This document shows, one piece after another, positions 53,543 through 63,188 of a stretch of DNA of 64,000 bases (position 1 is its first letter; every line of letters begins with the position of its first letter). The notes below the pieces were generated by a model. It was not told where the DNA came from and ran no database searches. It was given only the letters and a program-made list of their open reading frames with translations. Location: assembly GCA_021790935.1 (NCBI GenBank), contig JAJYFL010000006.1, positions 62,001 to 126,000 on the forward strand, given 5' to 3'. The translations under genes and the position numbers were made by a program. The DNA comes from a bacterium (GTDB lineage Bacteria > Vulcanimicrobiota > Vulcanimicrobiia > Vulcanimicrobiales > Vulcanimicrobiaceae).

Positions 53543-54649
53543 CTACGAGCGTTTGTAAAACGGTAAAGCGACGACGGTCGCCGCGTGCTTGGTCCCGCGA
53601 ATCTCGACCGCGACCGCCGTCCCGACGACCGCCGCCTCCGGCTCGACGAGCGCCGTCGCGACGTTCCGGTTTCCGACGGATGGCGCCGTCGAGCCGCTGC
53701 GGACTTCGCCAACGTCACGATCCCCAAGGAAGACGCGGTATCCTTCGCGAGCCGGGGCGCGACCCGCCATTACGATGCCTGCGACGCGCCGGAAATCGTC
53801 CGCTTCCTGCTGCGCCAGCAGCGCCTCCTTACCGAGAAACTCGGGCTTACCGAACTTCACGGCCCAGCCGAGGCCCGCTTGGAGCGGCGTGATATCTTCG
53901 GCGAGCTCGTGACCGTAAAGCGGCATCCCGGCTTCGAGGCGCAGAACGTCGCGCGCTCCCAGCCCGCAGGGTTCCAAGCCCGTAGCGCAGTTGTCGGCGA
54001 GCAGCGCACGCCAGATCTCTGCAGCGTACTCGCCATCCACGAAGATCTCGAAGCCGTCCTCGCCGGTGTACCCGGTGCGCGCGATTACCGCGGGCCTGCC
54101 GTAGACGCTCGCCTCGGCGCAGAAGTAGTACTTCAGCGCGCTCAGATCCGCGCCGGCGTGCGGCGCGAGCATGGCGAGAGCCTGCGGGCCTTGGATCGCA
54201 ATCAAGGCGCTGCGGCCGTGGAGGTTCGTCAGTTTCACCGCCGAGCCGCCGGCGTGACCGCTCAAGTGTTGCCACATCTTGGCGGCGTTGCTCGCATTGA
54301 CGACGAGGAGCCAGCGGTCTTCGAGGCGGTAAAAAATGACGTCGTCGTGCGCACCGCCGCGTGCGTTGGTGAAGATATTGTAACGGGCCTGCATGGGTTT
54401 GATGGTGGCGACGTGGTTGACGCTCAGACGATCGGCCCACTCCGCGACGCCCTCGCCTTCGAGCACGAACTGGCCCATGTGCGAGAGATCGAAGAGCCCG
54501 GCGCGCCGGCGCACGGCTTCGTGTTCCTTCAAGATGCTCGAATACTGCACCGGCATCTCGAAGCCGCCGAATGGAATGAGACGCGCCCCGAGGGCGCGGT
54601 GTTCCTCGTAAAGCGCCGTGCGCTTGACGGGCACGCTCGCAGCGGTCAT
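53543..54649 (-). CDS. gcvT: Glycine cleavage system aminomethyltransferase (T protein)
   Basis: Transfers the methylene unit to tetrahydrofolate. IPFGGFEMPVQYSSILKEHE, LFDLSHMGQ and TGYTGEDGFEIF are signatures; 368 aa is normal. First of the gcvT-H-PA-PB series and coupled by ATGA to the thioesterase before it. No glycine riboswitch can lie directly in front, since its start is inside the upstream gene. Confidence 0.96.
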   Translation of the reverse strand: MTAASVPVKRTALYEEHRALGARLIPFGGFEMPVQYSSILKEHEAVRRRAGLFDLSHMGQFVLEGEGVAEWADRLSVNHVATIKPMQARYNIFTNARGGAHDDVIFYRLEDRWLLVVNASNAAKMWQHLSGHAGGSAVKLTNLHGRSALIAIQGPQALAMLAPHAGADLSALKYYFCAEASVYGRPAVIARTGYTGEDGFEIFVDGEYAAEIWRALLADNCATGLEPCGLGARDVLRLEAGMPLYGHELAEDITPLQAGLGWAVKFGKPEFLGKEALLAQQEADDFRRVAGIVMAGRAPAREGYRVFLGDRDVGEVRSGSTAPSVGNRNVATALVEPEAAVVGTAVAVEIRGTKHAATVVALPFYKRS

Positions 54650-55077
54650 TTGGACGGTTTCTCCCCCGGATAACTGTTGAGAAAGTTGAGCGTCGCGTGA
54701 GCGACGAGCTTCTCTCCGCTGCGGACGTGGACCTCACCGTAGACGACGCGGCGGCCGGCCTTGAGGACCGTCGCTTCCGCGATGAGATCGTGCGGCGGGA
54801 GCGCGGGCGCCAGATAATTACACTGCAGGGTCACCGTCGTGGTGTTCTGATCGCGACCGTAGAGCGACGCGAGCGCCAGGTAGAACGTCGTATCGCACAG
54901 GCTTACGATCGCGCCGCCGTGCACGGCACCCGTACCGTTGCTGATCTCGCTGCGGTACGGCATGCGCATCGACGCGCGGCCGTCGCCGACGCTCTCCAAA
55001 TGCAAGTCGAGGAGCGCGACAAAATTCGACTTCTCCTTATCCCACCGACGACGCGCGCTCTCTTGATCGATCGACAT
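54646..55077 (-). CDS. PaaI-family hotdog thioesterase
   Basis: 143 aa from ATG 55077 (GGAGG just upstream). The hotdog motif NGTGAVHGGAIVSLCDTTFY carries the HGG-Asp arrangement of the PaaI/4HBT group, which hydrolyses aromatic or acyl-CoA thioesters. Joined to gcvT by a four-base overlap, although a metabolic link is not evident. Confidence 0.85.
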   Translation of the reverse strand: MSIDQESARRRWDKEKSNFVALLDLHLESVGDGRASMRMPYRSEISNGTGAVHGGAIVSLCDTTFYLALASLYGRDQNTTTVTLQCNYLAPALPPHDLIAEATVLKAGRRVVYGEVHVRSGEKLVAHATLNFLNSYPGEKPSK

Positions 55078-55126
55078 ATCCCTCCAATAACCACCGGACG
55101 GCAATGCCGTTCGGCACGTTGCCTTC

Positions 55127-55293
55127 TAGCAGGTTGCGAAAAAACCCCCAGCGCCGTCTCGAACCCGCCTGTTCCGCCGAAAGCTTCGTCGCTCTTCGGT
55201 CACAACGCTACGGCGTTGCTTCCTCATCGCTCCTCGTTTCGACGAAACATTCGGACCCGATCCGGACACCGCGGGTCTTTCCGCAACCTGCTA
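55127..55293. repeat. Palindromic mini-element (MITE-like), copy 2
   Basis: Terminal inverted repeats of 21 bases (55127-55147 and 55273-55293) match at 19 positions, core TAGCAGGTTGCG. The right half resembles the element at 9028-9155 (shared strings such as CCTCGT and ATTCGG in the same order and spacing). Its last bases, CTA, form the TAG stop of the SDR gene. No coding capacity. Confidence 0.55.
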
Positions 55294-56115
55294 ATGCTTT
55301 TGTTCGCCGGCTGCGGCGGCCATGGCGTCCCATGCCTTGCGAAAGTTGAGGCTGCCGCCATGCACGGCCGCCGCACCGTCGACCGTCAAACACGCCCCGC
55401 TCACCCATCGCGCTTCATCCGAACAGAGCCAGAGCGCCGCGCGAGCAACGTCGCCGGGCTCGCCCAATCGCCCGAGCGGAATCGACTTTACGAGATGCTT
55501 CTCGACGTCGCCGACGCTCCAGAGGTTCTTGTCCGTGCCCTCGGTATGGATCGGGCCGGGAGCGATGGCGTTGGCGCGGATGCCGTAACGCCCCCATTCG
55601 CCGGCGAGGGTTTGGGTCATATTCAGAACGCCGGCTTTGGCGGCTGCAGAGTGAATCGCGCCCGGTTCGCCCGTCCAGGCATAGGTCGCGACGATATTGA
55701 GGATCGCGCCCTTCCTCGCGCGCAGCGCGTCGAAGGCCAAGCGACTGCAGTTGAACGTGCCCATGAGCACGATCTCGACGACCGCTTTGAAACCGTTGGG
55801 AGAGAGCTGCTCGGACGGCGATATGAAGTTGCCCGCGGCGTTGTTCACGAGCACGTCGAGGCCGCCCGTGCGCGCGACGACCGCCGCGACCGTCTCCTCC
55901 ACGCGCGGCGCGTCGCGCACGTCGCAGGAAAGACCGAAGCCCCGGCCTCCGGCCGCCGCAATCAACTCGGAGGTTCGATCGACGGCCTCTTGCCGGCGCC
56001 CGATCGTCACGACCGTGGCGCCCTCGGCGGCAAAAGCCAGGGCCATCGCGCGGCCCAAGCCCGAGCCGCCCCCCGTCACGAGCACCGTCTTATCGGCGTA
56101 GCGCTGCGTCGTCAA
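55291..56115 (-). CDS. SDR oxidoreductase, 2,4-dienoyl-CoA reductase-like
   Basis: 274-aa short-chain dehydrogenase. Cofactor motif TGGGSGLGRAM and NNAAGNF are present. The usual YxxxK is replaced by HSAAAK, with Tyr further upstream in ATYAWTG; exactly this arrangement is found in 2,4-dienoyl-CoA reductases. Likely role: beta-oxidation of polyunsaturated acyl-CoA with NADPH. ATG overlaps the speE stop by four bases. Confidence 0.8.
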   Translation of the reverse strand: MTTQRYADKTVLVTGGGSGLGRAMALAFAAEGATVVTIGRRQEAVDRTSELIAAAGGRGFGLSCDVRDAPRVEETVAAVVARTGGLDVLVNNAAGNFISPSEQLSPNGFKAVVEIVLMGTFNCSRLAFDALRARKGAILNIVATYAWTGEPGAIHSAAAKAGVLNMTQTLAGEWGRYGIRANAIAPGPIHTEGTDKNLWSVGDVEKHLVKSIPLGRLGEPGDVARAALWLCSDEARWVSGACLTVDGAAAVHGGSLNFRKAWDAMAAAAGEQKH

Positions 56116-56999
56116 AACGTATCTCCGTTCTTAGCGAGCTCGCGCCGCAGGTAGAGCGGCAGCGCGAAGATGCGCCGGTGCGTCTCCGCATCGTAAAAAA
56201 AGTTCTCGCCACGCAGCTGCGCGCAGTACGCATCGATCGCCGCCCCTTCGATCTTGGCCAGATCCAGGCGGTCGCTGCAGGCGATGAACGCCCAATCGTT
56301 GTCGAAAGCCGGAACGTGGGTGTAGAAGGACGTCACGTATCTGTAGTACCCGCGCAGCGTGCGCGCCATCTTCGCGTGCAGCGACATATTGTGAAAGCCT
56401 GCCGTACTGGCCTGCAGCACGTACACCCCATCCTCGCGCAGCCGTGCTTTTATGTTGCGAAAGACGTCGTCGCTAAATAGGGGATTGCTCGGCGAATCCT
56501 CGAGCGGTTCGGTCAAGTCCGAGACGATCGCACCGTAGCGGCCGGTATCGCGAGCCAAAAATGCGAGCGCGTCGCCGATAACCACGCGCGCGCGCGGATC
56601 CGTGAAGGCGCCCGCCGACCATTCCGGCAGATACTTTTTTGAGAGTTCGACGACGTCGCCGTCGATATCGACCATCGTGCAGCGCTTCACGCCGGGATGC
56701 CGCAGCACTTCACGCAGCGTCGCGCCCTCGCCGCCACCGAGGATCAGCACCTCGCTGCGGTCGGCGGTGCCGGCTAGAGCCGGATGCACCAGCGCCTCGT
56801 GGTAGATCTTTTCGTCGTTCTGCGCGCTCTGGGTATCGCCGTCGAGGATCAGCATCTTGCCGAAAACCGGCGTCTCGATGATGCCGATGCTCTGATAAGC
56901 CGTCTCTCCGGCGTAGTAGACGGCGTCGATGGCGCGGTGGTGCTGTTCGGTCGGGAAGAACTCCTCGACGTACCAGTGCCAGCGTTCGGTTTTGGGCAT
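56112..56999 (-). CDS. speE: Spermidine synthase-like aminopropyltransferase
   Basis: Transfers aminopropyl from decarboxylated AdoMet to putrescine or agmatine, releasing methylthioadenosine. GKMLILDGDTQSAQNDEKIYHE, LILGGGEGATLREVLRH and the catalytic Asp in VSDLTEPLEDSPSNPLF are conserved. 295 aa. The neighbouring speD supplies the donor. The exact acceptor (putrescine, agmatine or spermidine) is open. Confidence 0.93.
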   Translation of the reverse strand: MPKTERWHWYVEEFFPTEQHHRAIDAVYYAGETAYQSIGIIETPVFGKMLILDGDTQSAQNDEKIYHEALVHPALAGTADRSEVLILGGGEGATLREVLRHPGVKRCTMVDIDGDVVELSKKYLPEWSAGAFTDPRARVVIGDALAFLARDTGRYGAIVSDLTEPLEDSPSNPLFSDDVFRNIKARLREDGVYVLQASTAGFHNMSLHAKMARTLRGYYRYVTSFYTHVPAFDNDWAFIACSDRLDLAKIEGAAIDAYCAQLRGENFFYDAETHRRIFALPLYLRRELAKNGDTF

Positions 57000-57052
57000 A
57001 GCCCCCTACACTATGTAATGCGGCCGGGGCGGACCTTTCGGACAGGCCAGAT

Positions 57053-57072
57053 CGGCCGCCCTTCGGCGGCCG
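57053..57072 (-). terminator. GC hairpin after speD
   Basis: Perfect 8-bp stem (57053-57060 with 57065-57072) around a four-base loop, eight bases after the speD stop. No T-run, so it may slow rather than end transcription, and speE could still be read through. Confidence 0.4.
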
Positions 57073-57080
57073 GGCGGAGT

Positions 57081-57491
57081 TCATGCGGTAAGGGAGCGGC
57101 CCTCGTTCTCGGTGGTTACCACGTGCGTAAAGAAGCCGGTGCTCGATTCGATGCCGCGCTTGACTTCGGTGGTCAGCATCTTCTTGGCGCCCAGCCGCTT
57201 GGCGGCGTAGGCACACGCGGCCCACGGATCCGTGTGGTCGCCGCATGTATAAAAGTCCATCGCGGCATAGCCGGTCTCGGGCCATGTATGGATGGACAGA
57301 TGAGATTCCGCAATCACCACGACGCCCGAAACGCCGTGGGGCTGGAAACGGTGGAAGGCGGTCTGCATGACGGTGGCATTGGCGGCTTTAGCCGCGTTCA
57401 CCATCATCTCGCGTACGACGTCGATGTCGGTGAGAACCTCGGGATCGCATCCCGAAAGCTCACAGACGATGTGAGTACCGAGTGCCTGCAA
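57081..57491 (-). CDS. speD: S-adenosylmethionine decarboxylase proenzyme
   Basis: Pyruvoyl enzyme making decarboxylated AdoMet for SpeE. The self-cleavage site is AESHLSIHTWPE, with Ser63 becoming the pyruvoyl group. FYTCGDH and the Cys region are conserved. The TTG at 57491, after a GAGGAG, gives MQALGTHIVCELSGCD and 136 aa, close to the prokaryotic class 1B length; a GTG at 57566 would add 25 residues unlike the family. Forms a polyamine pair with speE. Confidence 0.92.
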   Translation of the reverse strand: MQALGTHIVCELSGCDPEVLTDIDVVREMMVNAAKAANATVMQTAFHRFQPHGVSGVVVIAESHLSIHTWPETGYAAMDFYTCGDHTDPWAACAYAAKRLGAKKMLTTEVKRGIESSTGFFTHVVTTENEGRSLTA

Positions 57492-57747
57492 TTTTTGTCT
57501 CTCTCCTCGATTTCGGGGGAAATCCCACCTCCGGACTTCGTCGGCTGGCGTCTGCGGTGCAGTCACGTCCCCGACCTATCTGCAGCCTCTAGCCGGCACG
57601 ACATCCGCGTACGGGCGTTCTGCAGCAATGGCGCGTTGGGCGCGCCTCCCGCTCGAGGCTCGGCACCCCCACGTGCGACGCACGCCGGGGGAGGACGGCT
57701 CGGCGTTCATGATAGCCCGTTAAGACCCCCCTGTAAAGGAGGCTCGG

Positions 57748-57816
57748 GTGAAAATGGCGCGTCCGCCCTGCGCGCTGCGCGCCCCGTCGCCAGAAGATAG
57801 TGAAGATACGGCTTAA
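57748..57816 (+). CDS. Possible 22-aa leader peptide upstream of sufB
   Basis: AAAGGAGG ends five bases before GTG 57748, an excellent ribosome-binding site. The short frame reads [20 protein letters not shown] and stops at TAA just before the sufB -35 box. It would need an upstream promoter, none of which is seen. The rest of the 57492-57747 gap is GC-rich and shows nothing else I can name. Confidence 0.25.
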   Translation: MKMARPPCALRAPSPEDSEDTA

Positions 57817-57850
57817 CTATCTTGACTTACGCGGGGCCTGAGCCTATCTT
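57794..57850 (+). promoter_or_regulatory. sufB promoter with repeated AAGATA/TATCTT boxes
   Basis: TTGACT (57822-57827), 17 bases, TATCTT (57845-57850); transcription would begin around 57857, almost at the ATG (57861). An 8-bp inverted repeat (57794-57801 and 57816-57823) overlaps the -35 box, and AAGATA or its complement occurs four times (57794, 57803, 57818, 57845). Suggests an operator for an iron-sulphur or redox regulator, identity unknown. Confidence 0.6.
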
Positions 57851-57860
57851 TAGAGCTACT

Positions 57861-59274
<1,414 letters not shown>

Positions 59275-59282
<8 letters not shown>

Positions 59283-59586
59283 CTCCGCGACCGCGGTTGC
59301 GCGAATCCACGAGATCGCGCCGGGCACGACCTTGCGCGTCGCAGCCGGCGAAGACGAGATCCTCCTCTGCAACGTCGACGGCACGATCTACGCCATCGAA
59401 GACGTCTGCACGCACGACGGGGCACCGCTCGACCAAGGCGAACTCGAGGGCTGCCGCATCGTATGCCCGCGCCACGGCGCGAATTTCGACGTGCGGACAG
59501 GTGAAGCGCTCACGCTCCCCGCAATCCTCCCCTTACCAATGTACGCGGTGAGGGTCGAGGATGACGCCATCTACATCGACAGGTAA
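59275..59586 (+). CDS. Rieske [2Fe-2S] ferredoxin
   Basis: 103-aa non-haem ferredoxin of the NirD/BphF type. Cluster ligands are CTHDG and CPRHGANF (two Cys, two His). TTG 59275 overlaps the sufB stop by eight bases, so it is co-translated with SufB; an electron-supply role in cluster assembly is a reasonable inference. Confidence 0.9.
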
Positions 59587-61837
59587 GTCCATTTTGCGCC
59601 CGGCCCTGACGGTGCTGGGGATCCTGCTGCTGCTCGCCTTCGTCCTCGTGGGCATCTATGCCGGCAACGTCTTTGCCGGGATGCGCGCCGCCGCGCAGAC
59701 GAGCGGCACGATCGCGGGAACCGGCGTCGTGCAGCCCGTCGAGATCCTGCGCGACGGCCGCGACATACCGCACATCCGGGCGCGGTCGCTGCACGATCTC
59801 TTCTACGCGCAAGGTTTCGCCGAGGGTTCGGACCGGCTCTTCCAGATGGACCTCGTCCGTCGCTTCGTCTACGGGCGATTGGCCGAAGTGCTCGGCGCGA
59901 GGTTGCTGCCGGTCGACGAGCGGGCGCGCGTCGTCGACGTGCGCGGTATCGTCGACCGCGAGTGGCAGAATCTGGACCCGCGCGAGCGCGCAATCCTTCA
60001 AGCCTTCAGCGACGGAGTAAACGCCGCTATGGCGCGCGAACCGTTGCCGGTCGAGTTCCGACTGCTGCTCTACACGCCGCAGCCGTGGCGCCCGCAGGAC
60101 TCGCTCGCGGCTGGGTTCGCGACCGTGCTCGACCTCACCGACTCATGGCGTGACGTGCTCGACCGCAATCAGATTTGGCGAACCGGTAACAGGCGCGCAT
60201 TCGACGCCGCTTATCCGCTCACCGACTGGAAGTACGACGCGCCGACCGTCGGCCGCGACGCTCCGCGCTCCGTCGCCGCATCGTTGCCGGCAGAGGCGCT
60301 CGCCGCGCTCGTTGCGCCCGCAGCAGGCGCCGTGGCGCACCGCGCGCGCCGCGGCCTGGGCAGTAACGATTGGGCCGCCGGTGCGGCACACACGGCGACC
60401 GGGCGCGCGCTGCTCGCCAACGATCCGCATCTCGATCTCTACATTCCGGGCATCTGGTATCTCGTCGATCTGCGAGCGCCGGGCTTTCACGTCGCGGGAG
60501 CCGCGATCGCCGGCACGCCCGGGGTCATTCTCGGGCACAACGACCACATCGCGTGGGGAGTCACCAACGGCACCGTCGCCGCACTCTCGGTCTTCGACGC
60601 GCCCGCGAATCTGCCGCAACGGAACTGGGTCACCGAGACCTTTCACGTGCGTTTCGGAGGCGACGTCACGCGGCGCTACTATCGCGGCCGGCGCGAGTTC
60701 GGCGTGCCGCGCCCAAGGAACCCTCACCGCATCGCGCTGGTGCGATGGAGCGCCTATACCCGGCCATACTCGCCGGTCGCGGCGTTCCTAGATCTCGACG
60801 CGGCGAACTCCGTCCGCGCGGCACTTCACGCGCTCGCGCGCTACCCGGGCCCAACGCAGAACTTCGTCGTTGCCGGAACGAGCGGCCGGGTCGCGTACCA
60901 GCTCGCCGGCGAGATCCCCGATGACCCCGCGTGGGCCCGCTACGTGCACCCGGCTAGCGATCTGCGAAAGACCTATCCGGATATTCCGTTCGCGCGCTTG
61001 CCGCACGTCGCTCCATCGAAACGGGCTGTCGTCTTTACCGCAAACGACAAGATGTACGGCGCCGGCTACCCCTACCGCCTGAGCGCATCGTTCGAGGCGC
61101 CGTACCGCGCCTACCGCATCTCACGTCTGCTCCGCGCCCGCAAGACGTACGACGTCTCCTACTTCGCTCGGATGCAGCGAGACACGCTCTCACCGGCCGA
61201 TCTCGAATTCGCTCGCGACGTCGTTCGCGCCGCGCGGGCTCATCCGCGCTCGCTTCCACCTTCAGCGAAACCGCTAATCGACGCGCTCGCCACGTGGGAC
61301 GGCCGCTTCGACCCGAGCTCCGTCGGCGCGACCGTGGAGCGCGCGGTACGCACCCAGGCGCTGTACGATGCTCCGAGCTTCGTCGGCTTGCTCGGAAGCC
61401 TTCGGCAAGATTCCGGCGGCCGGCTCGCAGCGGTACAGCATTCCGTCTTACGCGCCGTCGCGAAGCTCGCGCGGGCACCCGCTGCGCCGCGCGCGCTCTT
61501 GCAGCCTTGGCGATTGGCCGGCGCGGTACGCGTGAAGCATCAGCTTGCCTCCATGGGCTTCACGTTCTTGGACGGCGCACTCCTACCGGGCGACGGCGAG
61601 AAGTACACCGTCCACGTTCAGATGCCGAAGTATTCGCAGAGTTTCCGCGCGGTCTGGGACATCGGCAACTGGAATGCGGGCGGCATCGTCATTCCGAGCG
61701 GCGAGTCGGGCGAACCCGGCTCCGGACACTACACCGATCTCTCGCGCACCTGGATCGCCAACCGTCTCGTGCCCTTGCCCTACGGAACGCGGGCGGTCGA
61801 CGCCGCAGCACGCGCCACACTTACGCTGAAACCGTAA
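59561..61837 (+). CDS. Penicillin acylase-family Ntn hydrolase
   Basis: 758 aa. A signal anchor (LTVLGILLLLAFVLVGIYAG) is followed by the A-chain region and the self-processing site GLGSNDWAAG, with nucleophile Ser268 as residue 1 of the B chain. NDPHLDLYIPGIWY and FSGTPG-like GTPGVILGHNDHIAWG are conserved. Exported amidase, possibly acting on acyl-homoserine lactones or other amides; substrate unknown. ATG 59561 overlaps the ferredoxin gene by 26 bases; TTG 59594 is an alternative. Confidence 0.88.
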   Translation: MTPSTSTGKSILRPALTVLGILLLLAFVLVGIYAGNVFAGMRAAAQTSGTIAGTGVVQPVEILRDGRDIPHIRARSLHDLFYAQGFAEGSDRLFQMDLVRRFVYGRLAEVLGARLLPVDERARVVDVRGIVDREWQNLDPRERAILQAFSDGVNAAMAREPLPVEFRLLLYTPQPWRPQDSLAAGFATVLDLTDSWRDVLDRNQIWRTGNRRAFDAAYPLTDWKYDAPTVGRDAPRSVAASLPAEALAALVAPAAGAVAHRARRGLGSNDWAAGAAHTATGRALLANDPHLDLYIPGIWYLVDLRAPGFHVAGAAIAGTPGVILGHNDHIAWGVTNGTVAALSVFDAPANLPQRNWVTETFHVRFGGDVTRRYYRGRREFGVPRPRNPHRIALVRWSAYTRPYSPVAAFLDLDAANSVRAALHALARYPGPTQNFVVAGTSGRVAYQLAGEIPDDPAWARYVHPASDLRKTYPDIPFARLPHVAPSKRAVVFTANDKMYGAGYPYRLSASFEAPYRAYRISRLLRARKTYDVSYFARMQRDTLSPADLEFARDVVRAARAHPRSLPPSAKPLIDALATWDGRFDPSSVGATVERAVRTQALYDAPSFVGLLGSLRQDSGGRLAAVQHSVLRAVAKLARAPAAPRALLQPWRLAGAVRVKHQLASMGFTFLDGALLPGDGEKYTVHVQMPKYSQSFRAVWDIGNWNAGGIVIPSGESGEPGSGHYTDLSRTWIANRLVPLPYGTRAVDAAARATLTLKP

Positions 61838-61867
61838 CCGCCCTCGCCGGCGCCGATCGAGAGCCGC

Positions 61868-62149
61868 TCACGATGCACCTGCCTTGAGGATTGCTTGCAT
61901 CTGCTCTACGTGGCGGACGAACGCGTTGCGGCCCGTCCCGGTCAGCCGGTAGCGCGTCTGCGGACGGCGGTCCACGAAGGCCTTCTCTTCCAGCACGTAG
62001 CCCGCATCGACGAGTTTCGCTAGGTGCGCTCCCAGATTGCCGTTGGTCGTCTGCGTCGCGCGCTGCAATTCGCTGAAGGCGACCCACTCCGACGCGACCA
62101 ACTCCGCGATGACGCCGAGGCGAATCTTCGATAGCAAGAGTTCGTCCAC
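61868..62149 (-). CDS. Winged-helix transcriptional regulator (PadR/MarR-like, DUF2250 type)
   Basis: 93 aa from GTG 62149. LGVIAELVASEWVAFSELQR, ATQTTNGNLGAHLAKLVDAG and YVLEEKAFVDRRPQTRYRLT form a winged helix with recognition helix and wing. Starts one base after the stop of the membrane-protein gene upstream, so it is the second gene of that operon. Likely autoregulates through the inverted repeat at 62741-62755, which is inferred. Confidence 0.8.
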   Translation of the reverse strand: MDELLLSKIRLGVIAELVASEWVAFSELQRATQTTNGNLGAHLAKLVDAGYVLEEKAFVDRRPQTRYRLTGTGRNAFVRHVEQMQAILKAGAS

Positions 62150-62150
62150 G

Positions 62151-62714
62151 CTAGTCTCGCTGGAGTTCGAAGGCGAGCCCGGCGCCCGCATAGCCGAGAA
62201 TCCAACCCGCGGCGAGCACGTAGCCAATCGCGTGCGGCGTGAAGTTCGCAACGACGACCGAGGCGAGGAGAATCGCCCCGCCGACGGTCGCACTGCGATT
62301 ACCGAGCCACCCGACGAAGAGCAGCGGAATCGCCAAGCAGACCGACCAGATCGCACCGGCGCTCCAACCGGTGAAGATGTTGAAGGCACCGTCGGAACCG
62401 ACGAAAGCCGCGAGCAGAGCCACGTAGAGCACGCGTACGAACGCGGCATCGACCACGCTCAAGCGGCCCCGGCCACGGCAACGGCGGACCCAGAAGATCG
62501 TGTAGGCGATGGCCGCCACGGCCACCGCCCCTGCAAGCCACATCCAGGACGGCGCGATACGCCCGGCGTTGACCAGCTGAATCAGCACGGTCCCGATGGC
62601 TCCCTCAACGCCCCATACGATGAAAAGCGCTCCGCTTGGGCGAGGCGTACCCGCGGCGTGAGATAATATCCGGTCGACCATCTCCAGGCGTTCGTTCGCT
62701 TCCGAGGTATCCAC
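62151..62714 (-). CDS. Six-helix membrane protein, partner of the winged-helix regulator
   Basis: 187 aa, start GTG 62714 with AAGGA upstream. Hydrophobic segments include WMWLAGAVAVAAIAYTIFWV, VRVLYVALLAAFVG, IWSVCLAIPLLFVGWLG and AILLASVVVANFTPHAIGYV. No family recognised; pairs of a small multi-pass protein and a PadR-like regulator are common stress-sensing units. Confidence 0.7.
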   Translation of the reverse strand: MDTSEANERLEMVDRILSHAAGTPRPSGALFIVWGVEGAIGTVLIQLVNAGRIAPSWMWLAGAVAVAAIAYTIFWVRRCRGRGRLSVVDAAFVRVLYVALLAAFVGSDGAFNIFTGWSAGAIWSVCLAIPLLFVGWLGNRSATVGGAILLASVVVANFTPHAIGYVLAAGWILGYAGAGLAFELQRD

Positions 62715-62740
62715 GTTCGTGCAGTCCTTTTCTAAGAGTG

Positions 62741-62792
62741 GTCTATTTTATAGACTTATCTGCATTATATGGAGATCGTCGACCGATGTCAA
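62741..62792 (-). promoter_or_regulatory. Consensus sigma-70 promoter and operator
   Basis: Read on the minus strand: TTGACA (62792-62787), 17 bases, TATAAT (62769-62764), a perfect consensus. Just downstream of the predicted start is a 6-bp inverted repeat with 3-base spacer (62741-62755), a good operator for the regulator encoded in the operon. Confidence 0.75.
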
Positions 62793-62798
62793 GCGTAT

Positions 62799-62828
62799 TT
62801 GACAGGTCCGGCGGGGGAGTGCTAGTCT
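62799..62828 (+). promoter_or_regulatory. rplU promoter
   Basis: TTGACA (62799-62804), 18 bases, TAGTCT (62823-62828), only 9 bases before the rplU ATG, so the mRNA is probably leaderless. It is back to back with the minus-strand promoter; the two -35 boxes are six bases apart. Confidence 0.6.
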
Positions 62829-62837
62829 TCCCTAGTT

Positions 62838-63155
62838 ATGTACGCGATCATAGAGACCGGCGGCAAGCAGTTCAAAGTCTCCGAAGGCTCCGTTATTAGG
62901 TGCGATCTGCTCGAGAGCGAGGTCGGATCTGACGTGAAGTTCGAGACGGTCGTCCTCGCGAGCAAAGGTGAAGGGGCCGTTTCGGTCGGTGCGCCGACCG
63001 TCGGCGGCGCCGTCGTGACCGGTACGGTACTGCGCCAAGCCAAAGACAAGAAGATTCTGGTCTTCCGGTATAAGCCCAAGAAGCGCGTCCGCAAACTCAA
63101 CGGGCATCGCCAGCGCTTTGCCGAGGTCAAGATCACCAAGATCGACCTCCCGTAG
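62838..63155 (+). CDS. rplU: 50S ribosomal protein L21
   Basis: 105 aa. MYAIIETGGKQFKVSEG, DKKILVFRYKPKKRVRKLNGHR and the C-terminal VKITKI are diagnostic. Followed 33 bases later by prp, as in many bacteria, but rpmA (L27) does not follow. Confidence 0.97.
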   Translation: MYAIIETGGKQFKVSEGSVIRCDLLESEVGSDVKFETVVLASKGEGAVSVGAPTVGGAVVTGTVLRQAKDKKILVFRYKPKKRVRKLNGHRQRFAEVKITKIDLP

Positions 63156-63188
63156 CCGGCACCGCGCCCAGTCCCCTTTAGCGGAACG

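Noticed and set aside
53100-54700. Glycine riboswitch for the gcv genes
   Set aside because: gcvT starts inside the upstream thioesterase gene, and the gap between gcvT and gcvH is 16 bases, leaving no room; no paired glycine aptamers were seen upstream.
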